Under the pieces are notes generated by a model. It ran no database searches. It was not told the origin of the DNA and saw nothing but the letters and a program-made list of their open reading frames with translations. Shown one piece after another: positions 51,701 through 60,312 of a DNA stretch of 64,000 bases; within the stretch, counting starts at the first letter, position 1, and the number at the start of each line of letters is the position of its first letter. The position numbers and the translations under genes were made by a program. Source of the stretch: Flavobacteriales bacterium UBA6057 (GTDB lineage Bacteria; Bacteroidota; Bacteroidia; Flavobacteriales_G; Salibacteraceae); the NCBI GenBank assembly GCA_002428995.1, contig DIYJ01000003.1, positions 142,452 through 206,451 on the forward strand, in the 5' to 3' direction.

Positions 51701-53474
51701 TGTCTACCAACGAAACTGTGATGTTAGCGGCTGTAGCGCCCAGCGACACCAGGTTGTCGGGACTGTTTCCCACCAAAGCCGTTGCGATGGTTCTCCCTTG
51801 CTGATCGAGGTAGGCGACCGATCCCTGGCGATTGGGATCCAACGTCAGCGTTTTCTTGTAATGGCTGGCCTTTCCCACATTGTCGCCAAACAATCTGTGC
51901 AATTCTGTGGAAGTTGGAGTTCCGTAAAAGGTCTTGGTGTCTCGTCCCGAGCCTAGTTTGTGAGTAGCTCCAACTCCTGAAACGGCTCGTATTCTTCCCG
52001 TGTTGTCATTCACATATTGGGTCTGCACATATGGGTATCCATACGCTTGGGGCAGCACATCCCTGAATGGGTCGCTCGTGAATGGATTGTTGGTGGAATA
52101 ATATTGGGCGGTGCCGTGTTGATTCGAGAGGGCTTCAGGGGAAGCTTTGTCAAAGTGCTCTTTCTCAAACGAAGAACTGTGGTTGCTCGCCCGGTTGAAA
52201 TTGGGCCGGTAGGACAGGTCAAAACCGCTCACCGGTGCAGGTAAGATGGAGACTGCCGGCCGGCCTTCATGGTCGTATTTCGTTTCAGCTACCAGCGATA
52301 CATCTTCTGAATTGATGTTGGTGGCCACCTGACGCTGACGCAGCAAGCCATCATGATAGGCTACAGTTCGTTTGTTTTTGCCATCCTCAGCATAAGCGAC
52401 CTGGTACTGCCAGATTTTATCGTCTTCGAAGGCCGTGGCATTGTCGATCTCATACCTGGCCACAGCGCCTGAGCTATTGGTATATCCCCAGCTTCCGGTT
52501 TTGATGTGTGAATAGTCACCGTTCACATCCTGCACAAAACGGCCTACCGGGCGCACCCGGCAGTAAAGCATGCCTTCAGGATAGATGAGCGGAAGAAAGA
52601 AAGAGAGGTCCGAAGTTCTGATGCGCGTAGGTTCCTTGTAGTTAAAGGGAGCCGCCACACCTGCGGATTGAAGGTTCGTGTATTCCTCGTCCAGAGCATC
52701 GATGAACACCCATTCCACATCGTATTCCAGCGCAGGCTCCTGAGCTTGCCACTGGATGGTTTCCGATACATGATTGTAGGAAACGATGCCCGCCAATGCA
52801 GGGTTGAGGTAGGTGTAAAACTCCTTAATTGTGCAAAAGGATAGTTGAATATCGCCCGGGATCATGGGGTGTTGAGAAACATCATCTCCGCTCACGCTTT
52901 GGAAAGATGCACCGCCATTGGTACTGAATTGAGCTTCTATGCTTTGCACTTCCATCACCAGCTCATTGGTAGTGATGTTGGTGATCAGCTCCTGGGAAAC
53001 GTAGGTGTAATCCTCTGCTCCGAAGCTGATTCTGAGCGTATGGTTCGTAGCGCCTGCAGCCGTTCCATCAGGATACACCACCACGTCCAGGATGTACTCC
53101 CAGATTGTTCCGCCTTCGATGTCTGTCTGCTGATCGCGGGTATATTCCAGCTTCAGCTTGGCGGTGGAGAAAAGGTGATCGTTTGGGTCGGTGCTGATGA
53201 GGCCGGAAGCGCTCATTGTTCGCTCAGGCCTGATCTCGCTTTTCTGGAGCGTCTGGCAGGTTTCTTCTCCTTGTCCATTGGCATGGGCCCAGGAAACGGT
53301 GCAGAGAACCAGCGCCACGGTGAAGAAGGCGCTCCAAAGATTTCGAGTAAAGATGCTCAGGAAAGCTGCGAAGCTTTTGGATTCCAGACCATCGTTGATG
53401 TCGCCATATGCTGAAAGGGCAGAGGCGTCATTTCCGTTTCTGTTTGCTGTTGGATGTTGCATTGTAAATGGCAT
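45714..53474 (-). CDS. RHS protein with zincin-like metallopeptidase tip
   Basis: 2586 residues. The signal helix is late (LWSAFFTVALVLCTVSWAHA, about 46-65) behind a 45-residue polar extension. Residues 80-1350 are the Bacteroidota-type N-terminal region of large RHS proteins, including an insert rich in cysteines (CKYELEISI, CDFTCEQHC). YD repeats follow from about 1400. The RHS core is at about 2291-2335 (YGFRIYDPRVARFLSMDPLSPYYPMLTPYQFASNTPVQAVDIDG). The 250-residue tip ends with EGHEVTHYLLSRYFDRKHHD, where H2508-E-V-T-H2512 is a zinc-protease motif; H2525 or a later glutamate could be the third ligand. It is the last gene of the operon, with no antidote gene behind it. Confidence 0.85.
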   Translation of the reverse strand: MPFTMQHPTANRNGNDASALSAYGDINDGLESKSFAAFLSIFTRNLWSAFFTVALVLCTVSWAHANGQGEETCQTLQKSEIRPERTMSASGLISTDPNDHLFSTAKLKLEYTRDQQTDIEGGTIWEYILDVVVYPDGTAAGATNHTLRISFGAEDYTYVSQELITNITTNELVMEVQSIEAQFSTNGGASFQSVSGDDVSQHPMIPGDIQLSFCTIKEFYTYLNPALAGIVSYNHVSETIQWQAQEPALEYDVEWVFIDALDEEYTNLQSAGVAAPFNYKEPTRIRTSDLSFFLPLIYPEGMLYCRVRPVGRFVQDVNGDYSHIKTGSWGYTNSSGAVARYEIDNATAFEDDKIWQYQVAYAEDGKNKRTVAYHDGLLRQRQVATNINSEDVSLVAETKYDHEGRPAVSILPAPVSGFDLSYRPNFNRASNHSSSFEKEHFDKASPEALSNQHGTAQYYSTNNPFTSDPFRDVLPQAYGYPYVQTQYVNDNTGRIRAVSGVGATHKLGSGRDTKTFYGTPTSTELHRLFGDNVGKASHYKKTLTLDPNRQGSVAYLDQQGRTIATALVGNSPDNLVSLGATAANITVSLVDNNVTDLSEGEITSVHRVLNQANTAYSFNYELDGSFFVQTVSNPNNPTSTTNLCVDCKYELEISITDPNGDPVDLISGSTIVQSISKTYTSGTLSCSSNGTYSFPAERFDAVFSEVGEYVVHKVLRAVVDDDAMDALTDNAMNDLGITLADLTNAHIAAIDSSACDFTCEQHCLTKVLDENPTWQVGTHDGLIDAAVEACINTWCLDVFNAFINEPNEHGETIECEAMREVMEEDVSPGGWLFLTSQGSDFWICMNDKIDNGDFLLADGTTAELSQVRDPQYWNEAWELLAVECHREYCHHETCVELQGSKQYDQTMAFQPDWVVASNSGYTNPLSAPNKDPFMDLSISQAMTLFGTNYSSGTTYHTIMQGQMNSYHNGQSLASYVTNSSSDLYVAPNATPFTDKNKWAIFMGIYFSLKQDLIEQVKQELGCDYYTDENAIAVAPKDLSDPAVQSSIANLGSSFFSGGCEDLCQMNVIAWMLELEAEYPTELSDPTTYADISAALLDWCLNNPEGCGGDNPFGLLTNTMANEGDLDDLIALFGENGMAIDSILVEDPNDPCAQPEQYILMPTAFAQAAFYVFQNHFFPLPASGYHAVDLSTVPDNQHNVLLNSLEINLVDGTIGTGGNFFGFNGQHCGIYLFDDEGDPIDLNTLSGVSNLHAITTQPSGYPTSTVPQLAYHFTQLVITVTLTSGGTVTAYLYYTTYGSVPSGFNSGNCYPHLASFTEVDTIPCVAALDPALLPATPLFNAALVREGCLDMLMAQAIQNAEQEYAMLRDNVRSQILENYYAMCLGDQQDEVFSATYILNEYHYTLYYYDMAGNLKQTVPPEGVEILDNTAFDADGAYIPGTSPEHRMPTRYAYNSLGQVIKQRTPDGGQTDFHYNDAGQLRYSQNAEQRPNDDFSYTKYDALGRIVEVGESNTSLEAAGLTASIDDMNYPATAAWEVTRTFYDEAAFALPAGSFNSAQQHNTRNRVSAATYARGSQGTASYPVATDISSATHYSYDIHGNVDELVQERTFFERTGGVLKHMSYDYDLISGNVNEVHYQEGHDDAFHHCYAYDGDNRIVAVATSRDGHLWDQDAAYEYFKHGPLARTEIGEDVVQAQDFAYTLHGWLKSVNASTGREDLDPGHDGYTEDLGNVHRYHSRDAYGYSLGYYDHLALGNGKDYTAINSSHVIGVNSNQMNPQLFATAKLYQLYNGNIGHLTYALPDIEVDSRMEIMFKGFEYDQLNRISQMRTMQSNTRGASDFRATNLIGTGDRLRNNYKTTYRYDANGNIISLKRNGYLAHSLTMDDLTYHYATNSNGEVISNKLRGVNDIPSYTNIYSGIDIDNDGTTYPAGGALSSDNYQYDNIGNLIHDGAEEIETISWNISGKIDKITRTAGSTKPDLEFRYDPTGNRIAKIEKPRNSGSASAADDWEITTYVRDASGNVMATYTETFVSTESTNQYKARERLNDHPLYGSKRLGIAKPAQTIEQERSFTASPNTSGFGIVTTMNQTQSLGSNIDFEIQQAGSGVTMNIPAQAQLTLSALGADLEISGVFTLVASQQQIEGIYVLSKGSTATISPTLSGGLNLLSQGSFSFISTASVSLTSQGSLQVTQLPAVSNIHESDRVLEHKAYELTDHLGNVLATVSDRQLGIERDERWGYYVAQVYSATDYYPFGMVMPGRNLVSDDYQYGFNGKENDDEVKGDGNQLDYGFRIYDPRVARFLSMDPLSPYYPMLTPYQFASNTPVQAVDIDGLEGKDYRMIMNVNGFEIVTKRVIEFDVYIVYRKSSVNDPINYNEIDTKRIQQNLDGTWNVGLNDNNGVPVFFKVNYINIDLDQLNAIVSTLFGKNANITSEDLARSMRKLENQEESEELFRNTDSKVTSMLGVVLVKTPPSKTTTRKGVNNGLTTGGNHSAINYKHQSYVDINFIEGHEVTHYLLSRYFDRKHHDLGGNMNLPRAEKDDMNNVKTYYDQFDERVLEAVLKSVPDFPDVHIPNKQKTILGSEGQSEY

Positions 53475-53489
53475 TTCTGGTTCGTCCGA

Positions 53490-54155
53490 TCAGTTAATGG
53501 TGATGTCGTAGTGTTCATAGCCTTCCTTGAGTCGGAATTCTCCGCCCTTTTCGTAGGTGTAGCGCTCGATGCTGAAATCGCTTTTCTTGAATCTCACTTC
53601 GGTGTCGTAGGAGAGTTTGAGCGCTGATTGGTGGTAGGTGAGGTGCTCGGAGTTGTATTCCGTCACCACCTTCACCAGCATCTCATCCTCGAAAAACAGC
53701 TGGATGTGGTCAAACACATTGTCGTTGATCTCAATCTGATAGTAAGGTTCCTCGCCATCGTGAAAGGTGTAGGTGTGACCTTCATCGATCTGAGCCTTGA
53801 GTTTCTCAAACTGCTCCGTGATGTCCACCTTGGCCTGTTCGTCCTGGCGGAAGGTGACCATGATGGATTTGAACGGCTCGTTCATGGTGATCACCATCTT
53901 CGGGGTGTAGATCACCTCATTCTCTCCGGTTTGAATGAAGAAGTGGTTTTTGTGTTGTTCCATCATCACGTTTTGGCGGGTGACGGAATGTTCGAGGTCA
54001 GTGATCTCCAATTCCCCCGTTAATCGATAGCTGTCGATGGATTTGATTTTCTGGTAAAAACCGGTGTATTCGTTCACCAGGTCTTGCGCTTGTATGCATC
54101 CTGCAATGAGCAGCAAACACAAGGTGAGTATGGAAATGTTGTAATGCTTTTTCAT
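53490..54155 (-). CDS. LolA-like exported lipoprotein of the split-RHS operon
   Basis: 221 residues with a lipoprotein signal (LLLIAGC, acceptor cysteine 20), then a strand-rich domain like LolA or related lipoprotein-localisation folds (YRLTGELEITD, MMEQHKNHFFIQTGENEVIYTP, YYQIEINDNVFDHIQLFFED, MLVKVVTEYNSEHL). It sits between two giant RHS-type genes, 15 bases before one and 98 bases after the other. The same trio recurs in Bacteroidota, as I recall. A chaperone-like part in export or assembly of the RHS proteins is a plausible inference. Confidence 0.65.
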   Translation of the reverse strand: MKKHYNISILTLCLLLIAGCIQAQDLVNEYTGFYQKIKSIDSYRLTGELEITDLEHSVTRQNVMMEQHKNHFFIQTGENEVIYTPKMVITMNEPFKSIMVTFRQDEQAKVDITEQFEKLKAQIDEGHTYTFHDGEEPYYQIEINDNVFDHIQLFFEDEMLVKVVTEYNSEHLTYHQSALKLSYDTEVRFKKSDFSIERYTYEKGGEFRLKEGYEHYDITIN

Positions 54156-54252
54156 GGCTAAATATGTTGTCTCGAGGGTGTGCTATTCAGGCTTCGTGGA
54201 AGCCTCCCGACTCATCGTCTAAGAGGCTTCCCGCCTGCATCCCCTACTTGAT

Positions 54253-57200
54253 TTATTTGTAAGCTCTGGTTTCGTTGATGGTAAATACTCCGCGCTCCGT
54301 CTCTTGCTTCGTCAGAAACAGATTCCCCTCTTCGTCATAGAAATAGAAGCTCGCGTAGTTGTTCTCGTCCAGCGTGGCCGAAAGGCGGTAGTTGGCTGGA
54401 TCGTAGACGTAGGACATCATGCTCGAAGCCTTGGGCATCACGCGGATGTCATCGACAAAGAGCGTCTGAAAGGTTCCCGAAATCTGGCCTGATTTCACAG
54501 TGAGCGCGATGCGGTCAAAGTTGGAGCCGAGGGGTGTAGGATTCACTTCAATGGCTCCTTCCACCTTTTGCCATCCTTCGATGATCTCGCCCGTTGGCTT
54601 CAGTAGGGTGGAGCTTCCCAGCTGACTGCCGTTGGTATGCAGGTAACTCAGCCTCACACCTCGGGTTTGGTCGTCCACTGATTGCGAGTAATCAAAGGTT
54701 TCCTCTCCCGGAGCTTTCACCCACAGGCTGACCCAGAATTCTTGGGTGCTGCTCGGAGCATCAATATTGAGCTCGAAGGTGGTGGATGAGGTCACTTCCA
54801 GCGATTGCTTTCCAGTATGCGCCTGCGTAGCTACGGGATCGATGTCGTTCTGAGAAAGGTCTTGAACTTTGTTTCCATCGTCCTCAAAGCTTTGGAAAAA
54901 GACCTCGTTCCTTCGGGCATTGGCGGCCTTCCAATCGATGAGCGATCCGCTGTAGCCGTAGGCAGCAGCCGAGTAGGTTCCCAAGGCGTTGATGTCCTCC
55001 ACCGCGTGTCCGTTTTCATCATACTGCGTGATCTCTTGCGTGAGGGTCCAATAGGGATCAATATTAGAATCGTAGACTGCATCATGATGCCTTTTGATGT
55101 AGGCGCGTTTGGCTCCGCTTTCTCCGATCAGAAGCCCGCTTTCCTTCAGCAGACTCTCTTCTGATCGGTCAGCCGTATACGCATAATTTTCCTTCACCCG
55201 CAGAATCCCCAATTCGCCATCCGCATAGGGATTGATGGTGGTGAAATCTCCACCGTCTTCCACCCACTTGGCGCGGTGCTCCACAGAGCTCATGGAAATG
55301 GCGTCTTCGAAAAACCTCAGTCTGCGGTTGATGCCATCGTCATACATCACATTTTCTGAGGAGCTGTCTTCTCGTGTCAGCGCTACCACCTCATCGGTGA
55401 CAACACTCAGCATGTTTCTCTGGCCTGAGCGTGTGACGAAGTAGCTGTAATCCGCAGGCGCAGTAAGCTCTTGCTCGCAGTAAATGGCAGAGAGAAATCC
55501 AGAGCTGCTACCACTTGAACGATATCCGACAGGCACGACCGTGGCGCGGTGCTTCACTCCGTTTCTGGATAGTAGAAGCTCTGTTCCCGGTGAGAACCCC
55601 TTGTTGTTTTCGTAGAGGTGGGCGAGGTTAGGATTTACAGTGCTTTTGTAAGTATCCGTGAAGCCAGGAGGCGCTGTTGGAATAAAGCTGGTCAAGCTCA
55701 TCAAGCCTGTTTCACCGTACTCATGGAAGGCCGCACGCTGCACCCAGTTCTCGGCAAAGGTGGCGTCTTCCGGATCAAACGTAGTGCCTGATGAACCTCC
55801 ATGGTTTGTGAAGAGCAGGCTGGCGATGATGTCATCCGCATGGTATCGCTTGATGTTGTAGACCGGGTCGTCATAGTTGTCGATGGTTTCGGTAACGATG
55901 GGAGCGCCTGTGATGTAGTTTAAAATCAGATTGCTCGTTCTGGTAGTCGACAACCCGTCCGTGGCAATCACCTCGTCCACAATCCCCGATCGGTGAACAA
56001 TCCGGTTGGTGGTGGCCGTTTTCAGCTGCGTTTCGTTGTAGGTGACATTGGGCCAGGGGATGAGCAGGAACAGCGGGAAGAGGATCTCTGCGTTAAAATC
56101 CAATCCACACGTGAGCGAATAGCTTCGGCTGTGATTGTTCTCCATGAATATTTCATGGTGTGTGGCCACCTCATCCAGATAGGAGAGCTCGAGGTTGGTG
56201 ATTTCAGCGCCATTCACCAGTCGGTTCACTTGTATGCCCTGGTAACTGGTTGGCTCGCTTTTGTAGCGATACTCAACACTGCTCACCGGAGCTGAAATGA
56301 TGTTGCCCTGCTCAATGCCATAGTAGGCTGAGCTTTTGGGCTTGCCATGCATGTCGTTCACTTCGGCATAATATCCCTGGGTAGCGGTGAACTTATCTAT
56401 GCTGGTGGAACCGAGAAAGGGTACCGGGATGTACATGTGGTAAGCCTCATCGTTGATGAAGGTTTCCTCAGTGATCGTTGGGAAATCGCGGGCCGTATAA
56501 AACTCGTGCACTTCCTGTCCAGTCACTCCCGCAGCAGCGTTGATAGCCGGATCACCTTCCAGCACGCCTTCGGTCGCCAATGAGCGCACAGTTACTTGAG
56601 AATACCCTACGGATGGTGCCGGGAAGTAGCTCTCGTTGATGGGCATTTCAGCAAACAGCTGATTGTCCTTCTTGAAGCGCATCTCATCCTTGTAAGCCTT
56701 CGCGTAAGTCAGCGGATTTTCTTCTCCTCCGGCCTTTGGCTCATAAGAGGCGACACCTGAGCTGATGACTTTCCCGTTTTCCTCCTTGGTGTAATCGTAG
56801 ATCTGGCCATAGGAGCTCTTGCTTCCGTTCACTACAAAGTCATCAGAAGTTGTGATTTTCTTCACACGCACTCCACCACCGTATTTCTTCCCGTCCGGGC
56901 TCATCAGTCGGATGACTGATTTTGAGGGGTTCATATGCTGGGCGAAGTCCTTGTCCTGGCAGTAATCCAGGTAGCCTTTGAAGAGCTTTTCGATTTGACC
57001 GATCAGGTTCAGCAAGCTTTTCACTCGCATCGCCTTGTCAAAGTTTGAGGTTCCCGGAGTGTTGCTCGGAGCGGGAGTGCTCGTCAACAGCTCAGGATGA
57101 TCCGCGCGCATTTTTTGCCAGGCAAACGCTGCAAAGGGATGGTAGTCGTCATCATCCTCGTAGGGTGCTACTTGAATGTAAGCCTCCGTGTAGCAGCTTT

Positions 57201-60200
57201 CAGTGCTTCCATCTCCGTCAATGTCCAGGCTTTGGGTAGCGCTGGTTTTGATGCCGTAGTTGACAACGCTTGTGTATCCTGAGACATAGTCCCACAATCC
57301 TGATTTCAGTTGAGAGTAAATCTTGAAGTAGAGATTGTCCTCGACATCTTTGATATAGTCATCATACACCTGTTGCTTGGCCGTGCTGGCTCCCATGGAT
57401 ACCGGAATCGGGTGTTCCAGTTTGAAGTATACCCTCGCATCCTGGGCATTGTATTGGCCATCGTTTTCGGCCCCGTTGTACACCTTGCCGTTCGAAAGCT
57501 CCGTGTCCTCGATGAAGAACATCTGCGTGGCCTTTTTATGCTGTACGTAGGCATAGTCATCTGACTCATATTCAATGTCGATCTCACTTCCAGTAGGAGT
57601 CACAATGTTGGTCAGGTGCCAGGCTTGTGCATTCCGGTCTTTGATATCCTGGTAGGCGGCCTTGCTCGCATGATCTTGCTCTACAGAGGCATCGAATTGA
57701 CGCACGTACGGGAAGTCCTTGTTCTGACATTGATCGGTGCCTTCTGCATAATTCCCCCAACGATCATTGTTGGTCAGCGAATAGTTGGGGTTGGAATTGG
57801 AGTAGCTGAATTGATAAGGTGTCAGCTGACCTCGGGTATTGTTCTGATACCAGAACGAAACGCCCTTCAAGGTCAGTTTTCCGGTTGAACCGTTGTCAAT
57901 GCCCTGGCACAGGCTGTAGTCATAGTTGAACTCAATGGTCTGCAGCGGTATGGCGTCAGCGGTGGTAAAACCTCCCTGGTCCTCAGCTCGTTGGTATTCC
58001 GATCGGGTGTAGACACGAATCTGGTCCAGCCTTTTCAGTCGTTGGCTTCCCAATGTGTTTCCCTGCGCCAACTCTGAGACGGCTCCAACACCGTCCGCTC
58101 TGTTGGTTTCGTCCAGGTCAAATACGGCTACGTGGCTCTTGGTCTCGGCCTTTGCCAAATACCAGATTTCCTTCTCTCCATAAGAGTAGCTTCCGCGGTT
58201 GTCGCTGGCTTTGCTCACCAATCCTTTGTGGAAGTGTGCATCGTAATAAGGCGTTCTCCAGCGATAGTTGTCGTGCACCTTCACGTAGGAGAACTTGACC
58301 CAATAGCCCAGGTCGGCCTCGTCTGGTCCGTTGTTGTTGATGTCCACATAGTCTGCCCCCAAAATGGAGGTCAGCAGGTAAGAGTGTGCGTATTCTGGTG
58401 TTTCAGTACGCTGGTAGTATTCATCCGTACCGCCAATCTTGTAGTTGACCTTTCCACCGGAAACCCCAAACGTGGCGCGCGGTGTGCAGTCTGTCGCATC
58501 TTCAGCAGAAGAAAAGGTGGCATCCACCTGCACGTTGTTCATCGCGGGAATGCCGTAGACATAGCGACTTCCATTTTCCTGCAACACGGTCATTCCTCCA
58601 AAGTGGTGTCCCTTCGCGGAGGCTCGGTTGAGCGTGGTGGTGTTTGCCAGGTAGTCCTGCGTGGCGTTGGTGTAGTATTGAATGTCGTATTCCGGCAGTA
58701 GGGCATTTCCACTTTGCACCAGCCAATCATTGGTGATCGGCTCTATGTTTTTTGCACGCGGTTTGCGACTCAGTTCCGGATACGGAAGATTCTCCTCCCG
58801 ATCGGGAATGTTGGTCACCTTGTTGGCTTGGCCGTCATAAGTCTCAAAACCTCCGGTGGTTCTGTAGTTGCCCACAGATCCGGCTATGGAATGATTGACC
58901 TCCTGAAGTTCCGGGCGGAACGATTGAAGGCCGCTGCCGGGAGACAAACTGCGATTGGCCGTTGGTTCTCCGTATACCTTGAAGTAGGCGGGTTCGTAGT
59001 TCCAATCTCGGTTGTACTTGTATTTGTAGGCCGTGTAGAGGTCATTGTCCTCGGTCCATTGTCCGCTCTCGGCTTTTCCATGGGTATAAGTGGCCGACAA
59101 TCCAAAGTGTGTGGCGGAGCCCGATAAATCCACTCCAATGGAACCTCCATTGGTAATAGACTCCGCATAGGGATCATATACACAACCAATGTCCGAGCGC
59201 CAAGCTCGGAACATACCGCCCGTTCCCTGGCCGGAGATGTTGTAGTGATCCGCAGTCAATACCGGCACTGGAAGGTTCGGCATCGTTTCGTTGACCATGC
59301 CATCGTTTTCGCGGTTGAAATCCATGAGCCCTTTTTCATCCCGGTTTGAATTTTCCAGGTGGTAGTATCCATAGCCTTTGCGCGCATAGTTGGTTTCCCG
59401 GAGTTTCTGCAGCGTGTAGAAACCGCCCACCTTATAACTGGCAAATACGCCTCCGGTCGCTCCGAGCTTAAAGCTGACGCTGAGCGGCACCGTGCTGTAC
59501 TCCAGGTTGATTTTGGGAGTGTAAGCGTGCACTGGTGAGCCCAACCACGATACGGAGGTTTGCTTGGTTCCTTTTAGAAGTCGGTTGTGCGCAAATGCCC
59601 AGTCATACCTCAGCCCCGATTCTGAATTAAAACCGAGCGTGGCAGATGCGTTTTTGTTCCCAAGTGAGAGACTGGCTCCGACTCCGTTTTGGGAGTCGAA
59701 GTCCAGGCCTCCGCCCAATTGGGCACCCGCGTCTTTCCCGGGAGAAACAGTGGCCGAAGCCCCGTAGCCAAATCCCCGGTAGTTGTTCCAGTAGAGGTTC
59801 ACGCCAAGCCCGAGCGAAGCATCACCTCCAAATATTTCCAGGTTGACTCCTCCGTTGATGCCTGCTGTATGGCTGGCCTTGATGTCTTGCTCGGTGTTGA
59901 TTTCATCGCCCATGAATTCGTCCGGAAGTCCTCGCATGGAGCGATTGATGGCGCCCGCATTTAAGCTCCAACCCAGGCCAACCCAGCTGGCTTCCTGGTC
60001 CATGCCGATTCCTGAGTGGTAGGACAAGTTGAAAGGATAACCCCCATCGGGCCCGGGCAATTCAAACAGCGGAATGTTGTACGTGAAGTCTCCGCTGAAC
60101 AGATCCACCATTTGTGAATTTCCTGCGGATTCAAATCCTTGCATTTCGGGCTGTGAAGGCCCGGAGGTTAGTGCCATTGCAGCCGTTGGAGCGACTACAT

Positions 60201-60267
60201 CGGCTAGCATGATCAACGCCAGGAAGCTGGCAACGATCCTGATCGGTTTCTTCTTTCTGTCTAACAT
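54253..60267 (-). CDS. RHS-shell-like giant secreted protein
   Basis: 2004 residues from ATG 60267 (MLDRKKKPIRIVASF), preceded by GGAG; the frame is open 15 codons further to 60312. The signal helix is IVASFLALIMLADVVAPTAAMA. Next comes a strongly conserved-looking segment (QGFESAGNSQMVDLFSGDFTYNIPLFELPGPDGGYPFNLSYHSGIGMDQEASWVGLGWSLNAG), like the start of SpvB/TcB shells. Most of the rest is beta-rich with YD-like text (YGYSGSLIDWKAANARRNE, YDPANYRLSATLDENNYASFYFYDEEGN). A carbohydrate-binding-like sandwich lies near 1790-1950. No RHS core or toxin tip is present. It may form the other half of a shell with the downstream RHS protein, as TcB does with TcC. Confidence 0.75.
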   Translation of the reverse strand: MLDRKKKPIRIVASFLALIMLADVVAPTAAMALTSGPSQPEMQGFESAGNSQMVDLFSGDFTYNIPLFELPGPDGGYPFNLSYHSGIGMDQEASWVGLGWSLNAGAINRSMRGLPDEFMGDEINTEQDIKASHTAGINGGVNLEIFGGDASLGLGVNLYWNNYRGFGYGASATVSPGKDAGAQLGGGLDFDSQNGVGASLSLGNKNASATLGFNSESGLRYDWAFAHNRLLKGTKQTSVSWLGSPVHAYTPKINLEYSTVPLSVSFKLGATGGVFASYKVGGFYTLQKLRETNYARKGYGYYHLENSNRDEKGLMDFNRENDGMVNETMPNLPVPVLTADHYNISGQGTGGMFRAWRSDIGCVYDPYAESITNGGSIGVDLSGSATHFGLSATYTHGKAESGQWTEDNDLYTAYKYKYNRDWNYEPAYFKVYGEPTANRSLSPGSGLQSFRPELQEVNHSIAGSVGNYRTTGGFETYDGQANKVTNIPDREENLPYPELSRKPRAKNIEPITNDWLVQSGNALLPEYDIQYYTNATQDYLANTTTLNRASAKGHHFGGMTVLQENGSRYVYGIPAMNNVQVDATFSSAEDATDCTPRATFGVSGGKVNYKIGGTDEYYQRTETPEYAHSYLLTSILGADYVDINNNGPDEADLGYWVKFSYVKVHDNYRWRTPYYDAHFHKGLVSKASDNRGSYSYGEKEIWYLAKAETKSHVAVFDLDETNRADGVGAVSELAQGNTLGSQRLKRLDQIRVYTRSEYQRAEDQGGFTTADAIPLQTIEFNYDYSLCQGIDNGSTGKLTLKGVSFWYQNNTRGQLTPYQFSYSNSNPNYSLTNNDRWGNYAEGTDQCQNKDFPYVRQFDASVEQDHASKAAYQDIKDRNAQAWHLTNIVTPTGSEIDIEYESDDYAYVQHKKATQMFFIEDTELSNGKVYNGAENDGQYNAQDARVYFKLEHPIPVSMGASTAKQQVYDDYIKDVEDNLYFKIYSQLKSGLWDYVSGYTSVVNYGIKTSATQSLDIDGDGSTESCYTEAYIQVAPYEDDDDYHPFAAFAWQKMRADHPELLTSTPAPSNTPGTSNFDKAMRVKSLLNLIGQIEKLFKGYLDYCQDKDFAQHMNPSKSVIRLMSPDGKKYGGGVRVKKITTSDDFVVNGSKSSYGQIYDYTKEENGKVISSGVASYEPKAGGEENPLTYAKAYKDEMRFKKDNQLFAEMPINESYFPAPSVGYSQVTVRSLATEGVLEGDPAINAAAGVTGQEVHEFYTARDFPTITEETFINDEAYHMYIPVPFLGSTSIDKFTATQGYYAEVNDMHGKPKSSAYYGIEQGNIISAPVSSVEYRYKSEPTSYQGIQVNRLVNGAEITNLELSYLDEVATHHEIFMENNHSRSYSLTCGLDFNAEILFPLFLLIPWPNVTYNETQLKTATTNRIVHRSGIVDEVIATDGLSTTRTSNLILNYITGAPIVTETIDNYDDPVYNIKRYHADDIIASLLFTNHGGSSGTTFDPEDATFAENWVQRAAFHEYGETGLMSLTSFIPTAPPGFTDTYKSTVNPNLAHLYENNKGFSPGTELLLSRNGVKHRATVVPVGYRSSGSSSGFLSAIYCEQELTAPADYSYFVTRSGQRNMLSVVTDEVVALTREDSSSENVMYDDGINRRLRFFEDAISMSSVEHRAKWVEDGGDFTTINPYADGELGILRVKENYAYTADRSEESLLKESGLLIGESGAKRAYIKRHHDAVYDSNIDPYWTLTQEITQYDENGHAVEDINALGTYSAAAYGYSGSLIDWKAANARRNEVFFQSFEDDGNKVQDLSQNDIDPVATQAHTGKQSLEVTSSTTFELNIDAPSSTQEFWVSLWVKAPGEETFDYSQSVDDQTRGVRLSYLHTNGSQLGSSTLLKPTGEIIEGWQKVEGAIEVNPTPLGSNFDRIALTVKSGQISGTFQTLFVDDIRVMPKASSMMSYVYDPANYRLSATLDENNYASFYFYDEEGNLFLTKQETERGVFTINETRAYK

Positions 60268-60312
60268 AACTCCATGTTGTTTTTGTTGCGGTGTTTGCCG
60301 AGCAGCGCCCAT

